Of a DNA stretch of 64,000 bases, positions 16,060-24,957 are shown one piece after another. Source of the DNA: Candidatus Woesearchaeota archaeon (GTDB taxonomy: Archaea > Nanobdellota > Nanobdellia > Woesearchaeales > UBA11576); the NCBI GenBank assembly GCA_018668595.1, contig JABJCP010000038.1:24769-88768 (forward strand), in the 5' to 3' direction. The notes beneath the pieces are model-generated. The model saw nothing but the letters and a program-made list of their open reading frames with translations, did not search any database and was not told the origin of the DNA. Positions within the stretch are counted from its first letter, which is position 1. Each line of letters starts with the position of its first letter. Position numbers and translations under genes: made by a program.

Positions 16060-17307
16060 TTACTTATTTTGTCTTTTTAGATTTTTGTCTAATCTCTTAG
16101 CATACTTAACCAGTGCTTTATTATCTTTAAGCTTAAGTGCTAATTTCTTTGCAAGAGCAAAATTATTAATCCCTGCAAAAAAACTAAGACCTCCAGTATA
16201 AGGTAGAAGTGTTACATTATATTTATTTCCTTCTAATTTAGATTTAACCAAATCTCCAAACTTCTCTTCTGTTAAATTCGCACAAACTGCCAAACCAAGA
16301 TAAGTACAAAAACCTTCATCTACAAAACTAGACGATTTGAATTTTGGCTTTTTTTCCTTTAAATGATCATATCTTAGTTTAGTTCGTTCCATTGAATCAA
16401 TAAACGAATCAATTGATGATGCTAATTTATCAAAATGAGGATCATATTTTTCCTTTGCATCTTTTACTCTTGTTGCATGTTCATCATCCAAAATTTTTTG
16501 AAAATCTTCTACTGCAGGAGAAGAAAAATATGCTTTTGCAACAGGATTTAATTTGACATGTTTATTAAACATAGCATCACGCTTTTTATCACTCTCATTC
16601 CTCTCGATTGTAAACTTATTGCTCATATTACTAATACTTAATAGTTTAGAAACATTCTTCATATTAAGTAAAGAAGAATAAACTCGAATATTGTCCAAAG
16701 GATTTGAGGCTAAAATATCTTCTTGGGACAATTTAAAATCTAAATCTCGAGAATAACTTTGAAATGAATTCTGTTTTTCTTGAAAATAATCAACAGAATC
16801 ATTATATAATTCTAATTGTTTAAGAAGTGCTGCTCTAAATGCATTAACTTTTCCACAATACTTCATTTCTTTACGTGCAGACTTTTTATTTTCATACATA
16901 AAAATATGACCTAACTCATGAGCAATATACTCTACAAACATAGACTTTTTCTCTTCAAACTTTTCTTGAGGAATAGATTGAATAGTGATTTCATACCGCA
17001 TATTTTTTCCAGATTTAACTGCTCTTGCACAACCACCATGAAAGGTTTCATATTCTGCCTCAACTAATTTTTCAGAAGTTCTCATTCTATCTAAAATAGA
17101 CTCAACAGACTCATTCTTGTTTTTTTTGTTTCCAAACAATTCATAATTCTTAATACTCTTTAAATTATGTTTTCTCTCAGTCTCATGATACTTATCATCA
17201 AAACTAATCTCAATTCTATCTTTATCAAAATTAATTCCAAAATCAGTTTCTAAACAAGCATAAACTTGATCAATTAACTCTTTAGCAGCTTTGTATATTT
17301 CAGCCAT
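16060..17307 (-). CDS. HELGH zinc metallopeptidase, unassigned family, 415 aa
   Basis: The motif FVEYIAHELGHIFMYE contains HExxH with a following glycine, typical of zinc-dependent gluzincin peptidases in which the two His bind zinc and Glu activates water. A C-terminal FVDEGFCTYLGLAVCANL could supply the third, glutamate ligand (D-E-G-F), as in basic M1/M48-type active sites. The rest is long, charged and helical with no membrane segment or signal peptide, so it acts in the cytosol. ATG 17307 follows a GGAGG site six bases upstream. It sits next to Lrp-like and acetyltransferase-like genes and has the CGGAA motif in its promoter. Substrate unknown. Confidence 0.65.
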   Translation of the reverse strand: MAEIYKAAKELIDQVYACLETDFGINFDKDRIEISFDDKYHETERKHNLKSIKNYELFGNKKNKNESVESILDRMRTSEKLVEAEYETFHGGCARAVKSGKNMRYEITIQSIPQEKFEEKKSMFVEYIAHELGHIFMYENKKSARKEMKYCGKVNAFRAALLKQLELYNDSVDYFQEKQNSFQSYSRDLDFKLSQEDILASNPLDNIRVYSSLLNMKNVSKLLSISNMSNKFTIERNESDKKRDAMFNKHVKLNPVAKAYFSSPAVEDFQKILDDEHATRVKDAKEKYDPHFDKLASSIDSFIDSMERTKLRYDHLKEKKPKFKSSSFVDEGFCTYLGLAVCANLTEEKFGDLVKSKLEGNKYNVTLLPYTGGLSFFAGINNFALAKKLALKLKDNKALVKYAKRLDKNLKRQNK

Positions 17308-17381
17308 TTTATCCTCCAACACCTCCAGTTAATAAAAGTTAAAAAACACATTATTATTTTAAAAACTTATTCGGAAAAAGT

Positions 17382-17394
17382 CGGAAGATATCCG
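17382..17394 (-). promoter_or_regulatory. CGGAAGATATCCG palindrome upstream of the metallopeptidase
   Basis: The near-perfect palindrome CGGAAGATATCCG, with another CGGAAAAAG just beside it at 17372-17380, lies about 20 bases upstream of a TATA-like A/T tract for the metallopeptidase gene, and directly 3' of the Lrp-like gene. Candidate operator shared with 14751, 17901 and 17953. Confidence 0.45.
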
Positions 17395-17412
17395 AATTAG
17401 AAATTATTTAAT

Positions 17413-17850
17413 CTAAACAGAAAAAACTTCAGTCTTAATTACATTAGTAACTTGATATTCATTGAATTCGATAAAATCAAATTCATTTTTTAGTTTGTCT
17501 GTAAAATCAGAATAAGACTTAATATCCTCATGAATAGTTTCAATGAAAAAATCAAAACCATGATTAATTTCATGAAAAGAATTAATACAAGATTGGTTAT
17601 TTAAAAAATTTAAAAGATCTTCTTTTTGATCTCTATTAACTTTAAGAGCAATTTTTGCATGATGATTAAAACCTAACTTGGGAAAATCAATTAATGTTGT
17701 ATATCTTGTAATAATATTTGATTTTCTAAATTTATTGATTCGATCATAAATAGTAGAAGGGGGCATGTTTATTTTTTTGGAAATGTTAGAAAGGCTCGAT
17801 CTTGCATCAAGTCTTAAATCCTCTAAAATCATAAAGTCAGTTTTTTTCAT
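17413..17850 (-). CDS. Lrp/AsnC-family transcription regulator, 145 aa
   Basis: N-terminal winged helix-turn-helix (SLSNISKKINMPPSTIYDRINKFRKSNIITRY, about residues 19-50) is followed by a RAM-type alpha-beta domain (FHHAKIALKV...FHEINHGFDFFIETIHEDIKSY). Lrp-type proteins bind DNA as dimers to octamers and respond to amino acids. Length is typical. It is divergent from the acetyltransferase-like gene at 18102; CGGAA-type motifs lie in the 251 bases between (17901, 17953), probable binding sites for this protein or its paralog at 19013. Confidence 0.8.
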   Translation of the reverse strand: MKKTDFMILEDLRLDARSSLSNISKKINMPPSTIYDRINKFRKSNIITRYTTLIDFPKLGFNHHAKIALKVNRDQKEDLLNFLNNQSCINSFHEINHGFDFFIETIHEDIKSYSDFTDKLKNEFDFIEFNEYQVTNVIKTEVFSV

Positions 17851-17900
17851 TTCAACAAAAATAAAGTACTATTTGATTAAAAAAGGTTTTCTGAATTTTG

Positions 17901-17966
17901 CCGGAAAGATTTCGAGCAAGCACTATTTTGTTTAAATACCGTCGATAATAGGCCGGAAAATAGCCG
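17901..17966. promoter_or_regulatory. Two CGGAA-type motifs between the Lrp-like and acetyltransferase-like genes
   Basis: CCGGAAAGATTTCG (17901-17914) and CCGGAAAATAGCCG (17953-17966) flank a TATA-like TTTAAATA at 17931-17938 and the CGTCGATAA element at 17940-17948. The second site would lie at the transcription start of the rightward gene. The spacing suggests bidirectional control of the divergent pair. Confidence 0.45.
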
Positions 17967-18101
17967 AAATAAATCACGATATTCTCTTTAAAAGAACTCA
18001 CCGAATAAACTGTAGACCATTAATCAAAACTAAATAAAAATAGGCGAGATAAATAAAAAAAATAAAATAAAAACTGAAAAAACAAACAGTGGAGAGAAAA
18101 A

Positions 18102-18821
18102 ATGACAACCCAAATGGCATTAGAAACAGTAGTTGATGAATCAAAGTGTACTAACCAGATAGTATTAGAAGAAGTAACAAATAAATTGAGCTATAACGAC
18201 CAAATCACCTTAGAAAAAGTAACAGATAAATCAATTTATGATAATGAAGAAGATATCAACACGTTTAAAAAAATTGCTTGCTCTGCATTTGAATCAGACA
18301 TGACCTATGAGGATGTAAAAAATCACACCATTGGTTCAGAAAATTTATATTTATTCAGATCAGGCGAACAAATAATTGGCTTTGGAACAACAAAGAAACT
18401 TAAATTTGGTTCTGAAAACATTTTGTATTTAGACGGTGTGGCTGTTGAAAAAGAATATCAAAAAAGTGGTGCTTTTAAATTATATCTCGAACATGCACAA
18501 CAAAATGAAAGATATGTTGTAGGACGAACTCAGAATCCAGTAATTATGGGTTCTTGTAAAAATCATATTACAGGAAATTTTTATCCTTCACAAGATAACA
18601 CCCCCTTTGTAATTCAAAATATTGCAGAGTTTATTGCTAAAGACACACTAAAAATGAAGGAATTTAATAAACAAAAAATGATTGGAGAAAAGACTTATGG
18701 CAAATCTTTATATAAAGAAATTCCAAATTATAAAAAAAATAAGGATAGAATTCATGAACAAATAAACTTTTCAAATGGAGACTGTTATATATTTGTGATT
18801 GATAAAGTTGTAAATAATTAA
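18102..18821 (+). CDS. Acetyltransferase-like protein, paralog of the 15047 gene, 239 aa
   Basis: The core resembles GNAT: a strand pair (LYLFRSGEQIIGFGTTKKLKFG), then ILYLDGVAVEKEYQKSGAFKLYLEHA as an acetyl-CoA site lacking the canonical glycine run. It shares long blocks with the 15047 protein. The N-terminal 60 residues carry a loose repeat (LETVVDESKCTNQIVLEEVTNKLSY.. QITLEKVTDKS). GGAGAG precedes ATG 18102. The 5' leader is about 140 bases if the upstream TATA box is used. Function unknown; it lies in a block with two Lrp-like regulators. Confidence 0.55.
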   Translation: MTTQMALETVVDESKCTNQIVLEEVTNKLSYNDQITLEKVTDKSIYDNEEDINTFKKIACSAFESDMTYEDVKNHTIGSENLYLFRSGEQIIGFGTTKKLKFGSENILYLDGVAVEKEYQKSGAFKLYLEHAQQNERYVVGRTQNPVIMGSCKNHITGNFYPSQDNTPFVIQNIAEFIAKDTLKMKEFNKQKMIGEKTYGKSLYKEIPNYKKNKDRIHEQINFSNGDCYIFVIDKVVNN

Positions 18822-18862
18822 TAATAATAGTTACAAACTAAATTCAGTCAGAACACTATAAC

Positions 18863-18900
18863 GAGCAGAAGCAGTTTATGATTCTGCTCACCTTTTTTTC
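18863..18900 (+). terminator. Hairpin plus T-run after the acetyltransferase-like gene
   Basis: GAGCAGAA at 18863-18870 pairs perfectly with TTCTGCTC at 18882-18889 and is followed by a T-rich tract (18893-18900). It lies 40 bases past the stop. The form is that of an intrinsic terminator; archaea usually need only the T-run, so this is a probable call. Confidence 0.5.
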
Positions 18901-19012
18901 TTTAAATTTTCAACAAAATATAAAATATTAAAAATCATATCTGCACTAGTTTATGTTTATAGTTGTACATTTGGCCCTGCAATACTTGCAATAATGTTAG
19001 CTAGCTAATAAA

Positions 19013-19555
19013 TCATGCAAAGTTAGCACCCACACTAAAACCCTCTCGTTTAATATCATCAATCAAATAATGAATTTCTTGTTTTTGAATTCCAAATCGC
19101 TTATTCAAATTATCTAAACACTCGTCGAGTTCCCTGATATTTTTATGAACAGTTTCTATTATAAAATCCCAACCATTATTTATTTTATAAATATTATTTA
19201 CAGAATGATTACAATTTAAGTGCTGCACTAATTCATCTCTATTATTTGTATTAGTAGCAGAGTCATTTTTTAATTTAATAAATACTTGAGCCCTAGTATG
19301 ATACCCTAATTTTGAAAAATTTAAAAGAACAGTGCTCTTTGTGATTGTAGAATGTTGAAGTTCTTTTAAAATATCAAACAAAGTTGAAACAGGAATATTT
19401 GTAGTCTTGCTAATAGATGTTAATTTTTCTCTAGAATTTTCTCTTAGACTGGACAACAACTTTAGCGATTTAATACTCAAATTTGTTTTGCTAGCTAAAT
19501 CCTGTTTAATAAAATTATTATTTAGCTCATAAGAACTATTAATTTTTTGAATCAT
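19013..19555 (-). CDS. Lrp/AsnC-like regulator, paralog of the 17413 gene, 180 aa
   Basis: A helix-turn-helix region (EKLTSISKTTNIPVSTLFDILKELQHSTI) and a RAM-like domain (ARAQVFIKL...INNGWDFIIETVHKNIRELDECLDNLNKRFG) align with the 17413 protein, including the shared (I/E)N-x-G-(F/W)-D-F-(F/I)-I-E-T-(I/V)-H core. An extra N-terminal 30 residues are present. It converges with the acetyltransferase-like gene. The 290 bases upstream (19556-19845) contain no gene and no CGGAA-type motif that I can see. Confidence 0.7.
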   Translation of the reverse strand: MIQKINSSYELNNNFIKQDLASKTNLSIKSLKLLSSLRENSREKLTSISKTTNIPVSTLFDILKELQHSTITKSTVLLNFSKLGYHTRAQVFIKLKNDSATNTNNRDELVQHLNCNHSVNNIYKINNGWDFIIETVHKNIRELDECLDNLNKRFGIQKQEIHYLIDDIKREGFSVGANFA

Positions 19556-19845
19556 ATTTACATCCCCATAAATTTTTATGCAATATTACAGCAAACCCAA
19601 TAGATCTAAATTGCTGCCTGTAAAATTTTTGGAGTTTGAGTGCGCACAAAAACAACTAAGGAGTATCAAGTAAAACCAACTTTTAATGTTTGGCATTATT
19701 GATTGGAAAAAAAATATTTATCATGTTAAATTTTCATAAAATAATGTAAATCATCCGAGATAAACAGAAAAAAAACAAGAAAAATAAAAAATCATAGATA
19801 TTAGTTGTAAGAATTCTATTCTTTAAAAACAATTATTAAAAACAA

Positions 19846-20226
19846 TTATTTTTTATGTTTAGCAAATTTATTTACACTAGTTTTAACATGAGAATAACTA
19901 TGTTTAGTGCGTTTCTTAATATGATTATAACCCTTTTTTGTATGAGTCTTTACCTGATTAATTGACTTTCTCTGAAAATCATAATACAATCTTTCAGCAG
20001 TTGCAAGTCCTTCCCGACCACACAAATATACACCTACAAATAAAATCAACCAACTAAATGCATATACAGATCCATTAATTATTAAACTAAGTTTAGAAGG
20101 CTTTACAAGGTAAATAAGAGGAACAAGTTTTCCCATAACCAAACTGATAATGATTAACAAAACACCTATTAAAAAACGCCTAGAGTGCGTCGGTTCTAAC
20201 TGTGCATTAATAGAATCTTGATCCAT
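19846..20226 (-). CDS. Membrane protein with basic C-terminal tail, 126 aa
   Basis: Two hydrophobic helices (about residues 17-41 and 48-69) are followed by a cytoplasmic tail rich in Lys, His and Tyr with an irregular repeat (KKGYNHIKKRTKHSYSHVK). The tail could bind nucleic acid or acidic lipids. No family is recognised. Confidence 0.55.
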   Translation of the reverse strand: MDQDSINAQLEPTHSRRFLIGVLLIIISLVMGKLVPLIYLVKPSKLSLIINGSVYAFSWLILFVGVYLCGREGLATAERLYYDFQRKSINQVKTHTKKGYNHIKKRTKHSYSHVKTSVNKFAKHKK

Positions 20227-20285
20227 TTTAAATGATTAAATATCAAGTACTATTTTAACTTTATGTTTAAATCATCAAAATTAAT

Positions 20286-20855
20286 CTAACCAGATTCATA
20301 CCAGTTCACTAATTTTTCAAATTCGCTTTGATATACTGCAATTACTTTTTTGTCATGAGGCATCATCTCTATTTGCGGTTGTTTATATTGGATTTGTTCA
20401 TAGCGAGGTTCTCTATAATCTGTTTTTGGATTTGGCAAGGGACTATCCACGTCCACATATCGATAATCAATTTCTTCTGAAATCTCTTGTTTAGACCAAA
20501 ATTTTTTCTTTGTTATTTTGTATTTAGATCCTCCAAAAGATATCCAAAATTTTCTAAAGAAAACTAATAAGTCACATTCGGTTTTTTCATTTTTTTCGCT
20601 TTTTTCTGATTCTTCAAAAACTCCAAGTCTCTGTCCTTCAAACATTTTAAGTCGTATTGGATCTAATAAAAAATAATATCGCGCATCATTCCAAGTATAT
20701 CCATCTTCTATTTTTTCATCTTTATATGTAACGCCTATCGCCCTTAATTTATCCAAATCTAATTCGCAGTATTTACATTCTCTTTCTTTAATGAGTTTAA
20801 TTAGTCCTGTTATATTATCGTATATTTTTGGTTTTTCTCTAAAGTTTATACTCAT
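20286..20855 (-). CDS. Hypothetical protein, 189 aa
   Basis: Not recognised. The chain is soluble with one CxxC pair (CKYCELD, about residues 27-33), a Glu/Lys-rich linker near 83-93 and a proline-rich segment near 140-165. ATG 20855 follows a CGAGGTG-like site. No catalytic pattern is visible. It ends the accessory block before the tandem Lrp gene. Confidence 0.5.
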   Translation of the reverse strand: MSINFREKPKIYDNITGLIKLIKERECKYCELDLDKLRAIGVTYKDEKIEDGYTWNDARYYFLLDPIRLKMFEGQRLGVFEESEKSEKNEKTECDLLVFFRKFWISFGGSKYKITKKKFWSKQEISEEIDYRYVDVDSPLPNPKTDYREPRYEQIQYKQPQIEMMPHDKKVIAVYQSEFEKLVNWYESG

Positions 20856-20971
20856 ATTAACACCTCGAGTGATATTTACTAAGAGGAATTAATTCCTAAT
20901 TATATAATATTTTACTAAAAAACACTACAAAAAGGAAATATTTATAAATAATATTACCTTAATGTTAATCA

Positions 20972-21928
20972 ATGTCTATTAAAATTGATTTAAATGATAA
21001 AAAAATACTTCATGAACTAGACAAGAATGCAAGAATTTCATATTCAGAGATAGCTAAAAAAATTCGTTTGAGTAAAAACTCTGTAATAAATAGGATCAAA
21101 GTTTTAGAAAAAAATAAAATTATTCTTGGCTATAATGCTTTGATTAATGTTAACAATCTTGGCTACACTACTTACGACATATATCTAAAATTTAAAGACA
21201 GTTCTTTTGAAAAAGAACAAGAAATAATCTCTGACTTAATAAAAAATAAACATGCTTGGCTTGTTGCAAAAGTTGAAGGAAATATCAATTTATCATTACT
21301 AATATCAACAAAAACTCCTGAAGAATTTGATCAAATCTGGGATAAAATATATCAAAAAATCAAACCTTATGTTGAAGTAACAAGAATTGCAATTCTTTTA
21401 GAGTACCATCATTTTCCTAGAAAATATCTTATGGACAAATACGAAAAAGAAACAACAATCATTGCAAAAAGAGGAAACAATAAAATTGATAAAACTGATG
21501 AACAATTGATAAAACTTATTTCATCCAATGCAAGAATTTCTTTATTAGAATTATCAAATAAATTAAACATGACAACTAAAACAATAGCTGCTAGAATAAA
21601 ACATTTAGAAAAAGAAAAAATAATTTTAGGTTATAGAGTTAATTTGAATTTTCAAGAAATGGGTTACAATTATTATAAATTAATGATCAATTTAAATGAT
21701 CTAGGGATTAGAAAACAAATGTATAATTTTATTCAAGCACATAAAAACGTAGTGTACTTTGATAAATTCATAGGGGGTTCTGATTTTGAATTTGATGTAG
21801 AAATAGAATCTTTTGATAAATTCACAGCATTTTTAGATGAACTTAAGAAAAAATTTGGACATTTAATAAACAACTATAATTACTTAAACCCGACGATGAT
21901 TTACAAATCGAATTATTTTTCGAATTAA
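20972..21928 (+). CDS. Tandem (double) Lrp/AsnC-family regulator, 318 aa
   Basis: Two full Lrp units are fused: helix-turn-helix at about 5-50 (RISYSEIAKKIRLSKNSVINRIKVLEKNKII) with a RAM domain to about 150, then a second helix-turn-helix at about 175-225 (RISLLELSNKLNMTTKTIAARIKHLEKEKII) and a second RAM domain. Single-unit Lrp proteins are about 150 aa; this double form is seen in some archaea and occurs again here at 39254. A TATA-like element (TTTATAAATA) lies about 28 bases before ATG 20972. Its neighbour is the surface protein gene starting 18 bases downstream, a possible target. Confidence 0.85.
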   Translation: MSIKIDLNDKKILHELDKNARISYSEIAKKIRLSKNSVINRIKVLEKNKIILGYNALINVNNLGYTTYDIYLKFKDSSFEKEQEIISDLIKNKHAWLVAKVEGNINLSLLISTKTPEEFDQIWDKIYQKIKPYVEVTRIAILLEYHHFPRKYLMDKYEKETTIIAKRGNNKIDKTDEQLIKLISSNARISLLELSNKLNMTTKTIAARIKHLEKEKIILGYRVNLNFQEMGYNYYKLMINLNDLGIRKQMYNFIQAHKNVVYFDKFIGGSDFEFDVEIESFDKFTAFLDELKKKFGHLINNYNYLNPTMIYKSNYFSN

Positions 21929-21946
21929 AAAATAAAGTCTTTTAAA

Positions 21947-24169
21947 ATGGTTAACAAAAAAAAATCGAAAAAGAAAAAATCAAAAATGAATCGAGTTGAA
22001 AACCCTGTTCAAGATAATTTATTTGTCAAATCTTGGATCATATTAGCTATTGGTTTTCTTACCTTTGGTTTTTTAGTTTTCTCGACTCAACTTATTTCCC
22101 CATTTATTGAACCAGTAGGACTTGCGGTTTCAACAATGGGCGATAATATAAATGTCTCATTTGTTTCTCCAACGCCAAATAATAATTCTCTAGAAAATAC
22201 TAACTTGGTTATTATTAACACATCCATTGTTGAATCAAATCTCAAAACAATAACATATAATTGGAATGGAACCAATCAATCATTATACGACAATAATTTA
22301 ATTCTCATGATGAATCTTAATAATAAATCTGCTCTTGGCGAGGATGAGGGTAATGTTGCAGATATAAGTAGACTTTCTAATGATGGAACTGTAACTAATG
22401 CAGCGTGGACTGCAGAAGGAAAATATGGTGGCGCATATTATTTTGATGGATCTGGCGATTACATCAGCGGATCAATAACAAGCAATACTGCAACAAATAA
22501 ATACACTATGAGTGATTGGATATTAATTGATGAACTAGGAAATCAATATAATCACTTTTCATTCGGTGAAACTATTCGCGCAATATCATACGTGACAAGC
22601 ACAGGATATCTTGCTTGTTGGCTAGGTAATGTTAGTGCAACTAATTTAGTTTCTAATTTTCAAATCTCACCAGATGTTTGGTATTATTCAACTTGCACAT
22701 ACAATTCAACTCACTTAAGCATATATGTCAATGGAGAATATCAAGACTCTGCACCTGCAGATTTTACATTATCGACAAATAAATATGCAATTGGTTCAGA
22801 TATAGGTCTTGGCGGATTTTTAATAAACGGATCTATTGATGATGTAAAAATATGGAATACGACTTTGACTGATGAGGAGATATTCTACCAATATCAATTA
22901 CAACTTGAAAAATATGATTCAACACACTGGCAGTTAACTGTAAACCAAACCAAAAATTCTACTGCAAGACTTGAAGATGCGACATATTCTTACCAAGTGT
23001 TTGCAACAGATAATTTGGATTCGTTGAGTTCATCAGGATTAAGAGGTCTGGAGATTGACGCAACAGAACCATTGTTTAATTTTTCTTCTCCAACACCCCT
23101 TAATGGATCTACCAGAACCCAAAGGTTTGTTCCTATTAATGTCTCAATTACAGAAAAACATCTTACTGAGCTAAAATATAGTTGGGATGGAACAAATTAT
23201 ACAGCATATGATAACTCTTTAGTTTTGATTATGAACTTGGATAACAAATCCAATTTAGGAGAGAGTTCAACTTATGTTGTTGATTTCTCAAATCATTCAA
23301 ATAATGGGTCTGTAACAAATGCTGAATGGACATCTGCAGGAAAATATTCAGGATCATTTGATTTTTCAGAAACAAATAATTATATCACAATTTCCGACGA
23401 TTTAGAACTAAGAATTCCTAGCTCATTTAGCATAAGCGTGTGGGTTAAGTTTAGAAATCTAACCTCTTCTGATAAAGACTTTATGGGAATATTAGGAAAA
23501 GGACAAGTTGGTGATTCAACTGAAAATCACAATTATTTCATAGGATATGACAATGGAGACTGGTGGGGAACAGAAGGAATTGTAGGAGGATATGAATCAT
23601 CAGGAGGAACAAACTATCAAACAACCTGGGGATTAAGTCCAAACTTAAATCAATGGTACCACCTAGTATTAATTTTTGATGACGATGCAAACACAGTTAC
23701 AATATATGGAGACGGACAACAAAGAGCACAAAAAACAAGTGCAACAGGAGTTCCTGATACTGGATCAAGAGATTTAATTCTGGGGAGAATAGCAGATGAT
23801 GGTTTTAATACATATTTACAAGGTGAAACCAGTTTAAATGGATCAATAGATGAATTAAAAATTTGGGATAGAGCATTATCCCCTGAAGAAATATATCAAC
23901 AATACGTCTCAAATTTAAAAAAAGAGGATTTGAGTACGTGGAATCTTTATGTTAATCAATCAAAAAATTCAACAGCTAGTTTGCCATATGCATCTTACAA
24001 TTATCAATTATTTGCTTCTGATGCAGGAAGTTTAGAAGAAAGTAGTCAACTAAGAATAATTAATATTTTTCAAGAAAGCGGTGTTCCAGAATTTTCAGAC
24101 TATGCAATTATGTTAATCCTAGTTTTAGCTGTTAGTGGATTTGTTGTGATGAGAAAACAAAAAGAATAA
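21947..24169 (+). CDS. Surface protein with two LamG-like domains and a PEF-type C-terminal anchor signal, 740 aa
   Basis: A Lys-rich N-terminus and hydrophobic helix (about 27-50) direct export. The mature part holds two repeated units of about 310 residues, each an SPTPxNxS Ig-like start followed by a concanavalin/LamG-like jelly roll (ends GSIDDVKIWNTTLTDEEIFYQYQ and GSIDELKIWDRALSPEEIYQQYV). Many N-x-S/T sites suggest N-glycosylation. The C-terminus reads VPEFSDYAIMLILVLAVSGFVVMRKQKE: a PEF motif, one membrane helix and a basic tail, like PEF-CTERM archaeosortase substrates. LamG modules bind glycans or proteins, so adhesion is likely. Confidence 0.8.
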   Translation: MVNKKKSKKKKSKMNRVENPVQDNLFVKSWIILAIGFLTFGFLVFSTQLISPFIEPVGLAVSTMGDNINVSFVSPTPNNNSLENTNLVIINTSIVESNLKTITYNWNGTNQSLYDNNLILMMNLNNKSALGEDEGNVADISRLSNDGTVTNAAWTAEGKYGGAYYFDGSGDYISGSITSNTATNKYTMSDWILIDELGNQYNHFSFGETIRAISYVTSTGYLACWLGNVSATNLVSNFQISPDVWYYSTCTYNSTHLSIYVNGEYQDSAPADFTLSTNKYAIGSDIGLGGFLINGSIDDVKIWNTTLTDEEIFYQYQLQLEKYDSTHWQLTVNQTKNSTARLEDATYSYQVFATDNLDSLSSSGLRGLEIDATEPLFNFSSPTPLNGSTRTQRFVPINVSITEKHLTELKYSWDGTNYTAYDNSLVLIMNLDNKSNLGESSTYVVDFSNHSNNGSVTNAEWTSAGKYSGSFDFSETNNYITISDDLELRIPSSFSISVWVKFRNLTSSDKDFMGILGKGQVGDSTENHNYFIGYDNGDWWGTEGIVGGYESSGGTNYQTTWGLSPNLNQWYHLVLIFDDDANTVTIYGDGQQRAQKTSATGVPDTGSRDLILGRIADDGFNTYLQGETSLNGSIDELKIWDRALSPEEIYQQYVSNLKKEDLSTWNLYVNQSKNSTASLPYASYNYQLFASDAGSLEESSQLRIINIFQESGVPEFSDYAIMLILVLAVSGFVVMRKQKE

Positions 24170-24175
24170 TAAAAT

Positions 24176-24910
24176 TTATTTCTTTTTCTTTATTTTTATT
24201 TTTTCCAAATCAGATATTAATTTATTAAACATACCCATTAATGCAAAAGATTCTCGTTTTGATAAAAAACTTTTTGTGAAGAGTTTTTTCCAAACCTTTT
24301 TTTGCGTGGTGATTTTGTCTTTAGTTGTAAAATGAAGAAGTTTTATGATTTGATTCATCATCTTATTCATTTGTTTGAGCTCAGCTTTTGTAACTGGACG
24401 AATATTATCTCCAAGTTTTGGTTTATCTAATTGCTTTTTTAACTCATAGAGAATAATTCCAACAGAATGTGAAATGTTTAATGTTGGATAAGTTGGATCT
24501 GAAGGAATCGAAACTGTAAAGTCACATAATTCGAGCTCGTCGTTTTTTAGACCTATACTTTCTCTGCCAATAATTAATGCTATCTTTGAATTGTTTAAAT
24601 TAAGTTCTCTAAATTTAGTTCCAAGCGATTCAGGAGTAATTGGAGATCTCGTGACATTATAATCAGTTCCAAGACGTGCAGTAGTTGCAATTCTATAATC
24701 AAATTGGTTAAGAATTCTAAATGTTCTCACTTTTGCTTTTGTTAGAACTTCCTGAGCATACTTAGCACGATTCCTTGCAGTTTGACAAAGGTGATTGCAC
24801 TTAGGATTGACGAGAATGAGGTTGTAGAAACCAAAGTTTTTCATGACTCTTGCAATAGCTCCAACATTACCTGAGTTTTTTGGTTCGATAAGTATAACTG
24901 AAATTGTCAT
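24176..24910 (-). CDS. TrmJ-like tRNA/rRNA 2'-O-methyltransferase (SPOUT), 244 aa
   Basis: The three SpoU motifs are present: NSGNVGAIARVMKNFG at 12-27, LIIGRESIGLKNDEL around 122-136, and YPTLNISHSVGIILYEL near 155-171. The arrangement and C-terminal extension match TrmJ, which methylates the ribose of C32/U32 in tRNA with S-adenosylmethionine. The knotted fold acts as a dimer. It converges with the surface protein gene, six bases apart. Confidence 0.85.
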   Translation of the reverse strand: MTISVILIEPKNSGNVGAIARVMKNFGFYNLILVNPKCNHLCQTARNRAKYAQEVLTKAKVRTFRILNQFDYRIATTARLGTDYNVTRSPITPESLGTKFRELNLNNSKIALIIGRESIGLKNDELELCDFTVSIPSDPTYPTLNISHSVGIILYELKKQLDKPKLGDNIRPVTKAELKQMNKMMNQIIKLLHFTTKDKITTQKKVWKKLFTKSFLSKRESFALMGMFNKLISDLEKIKIKKKK

Positions 24911-24957
24911 GAATTAAAGGAAATGGGAGGAGTATATAAAATTTAAGTTTTATATCT

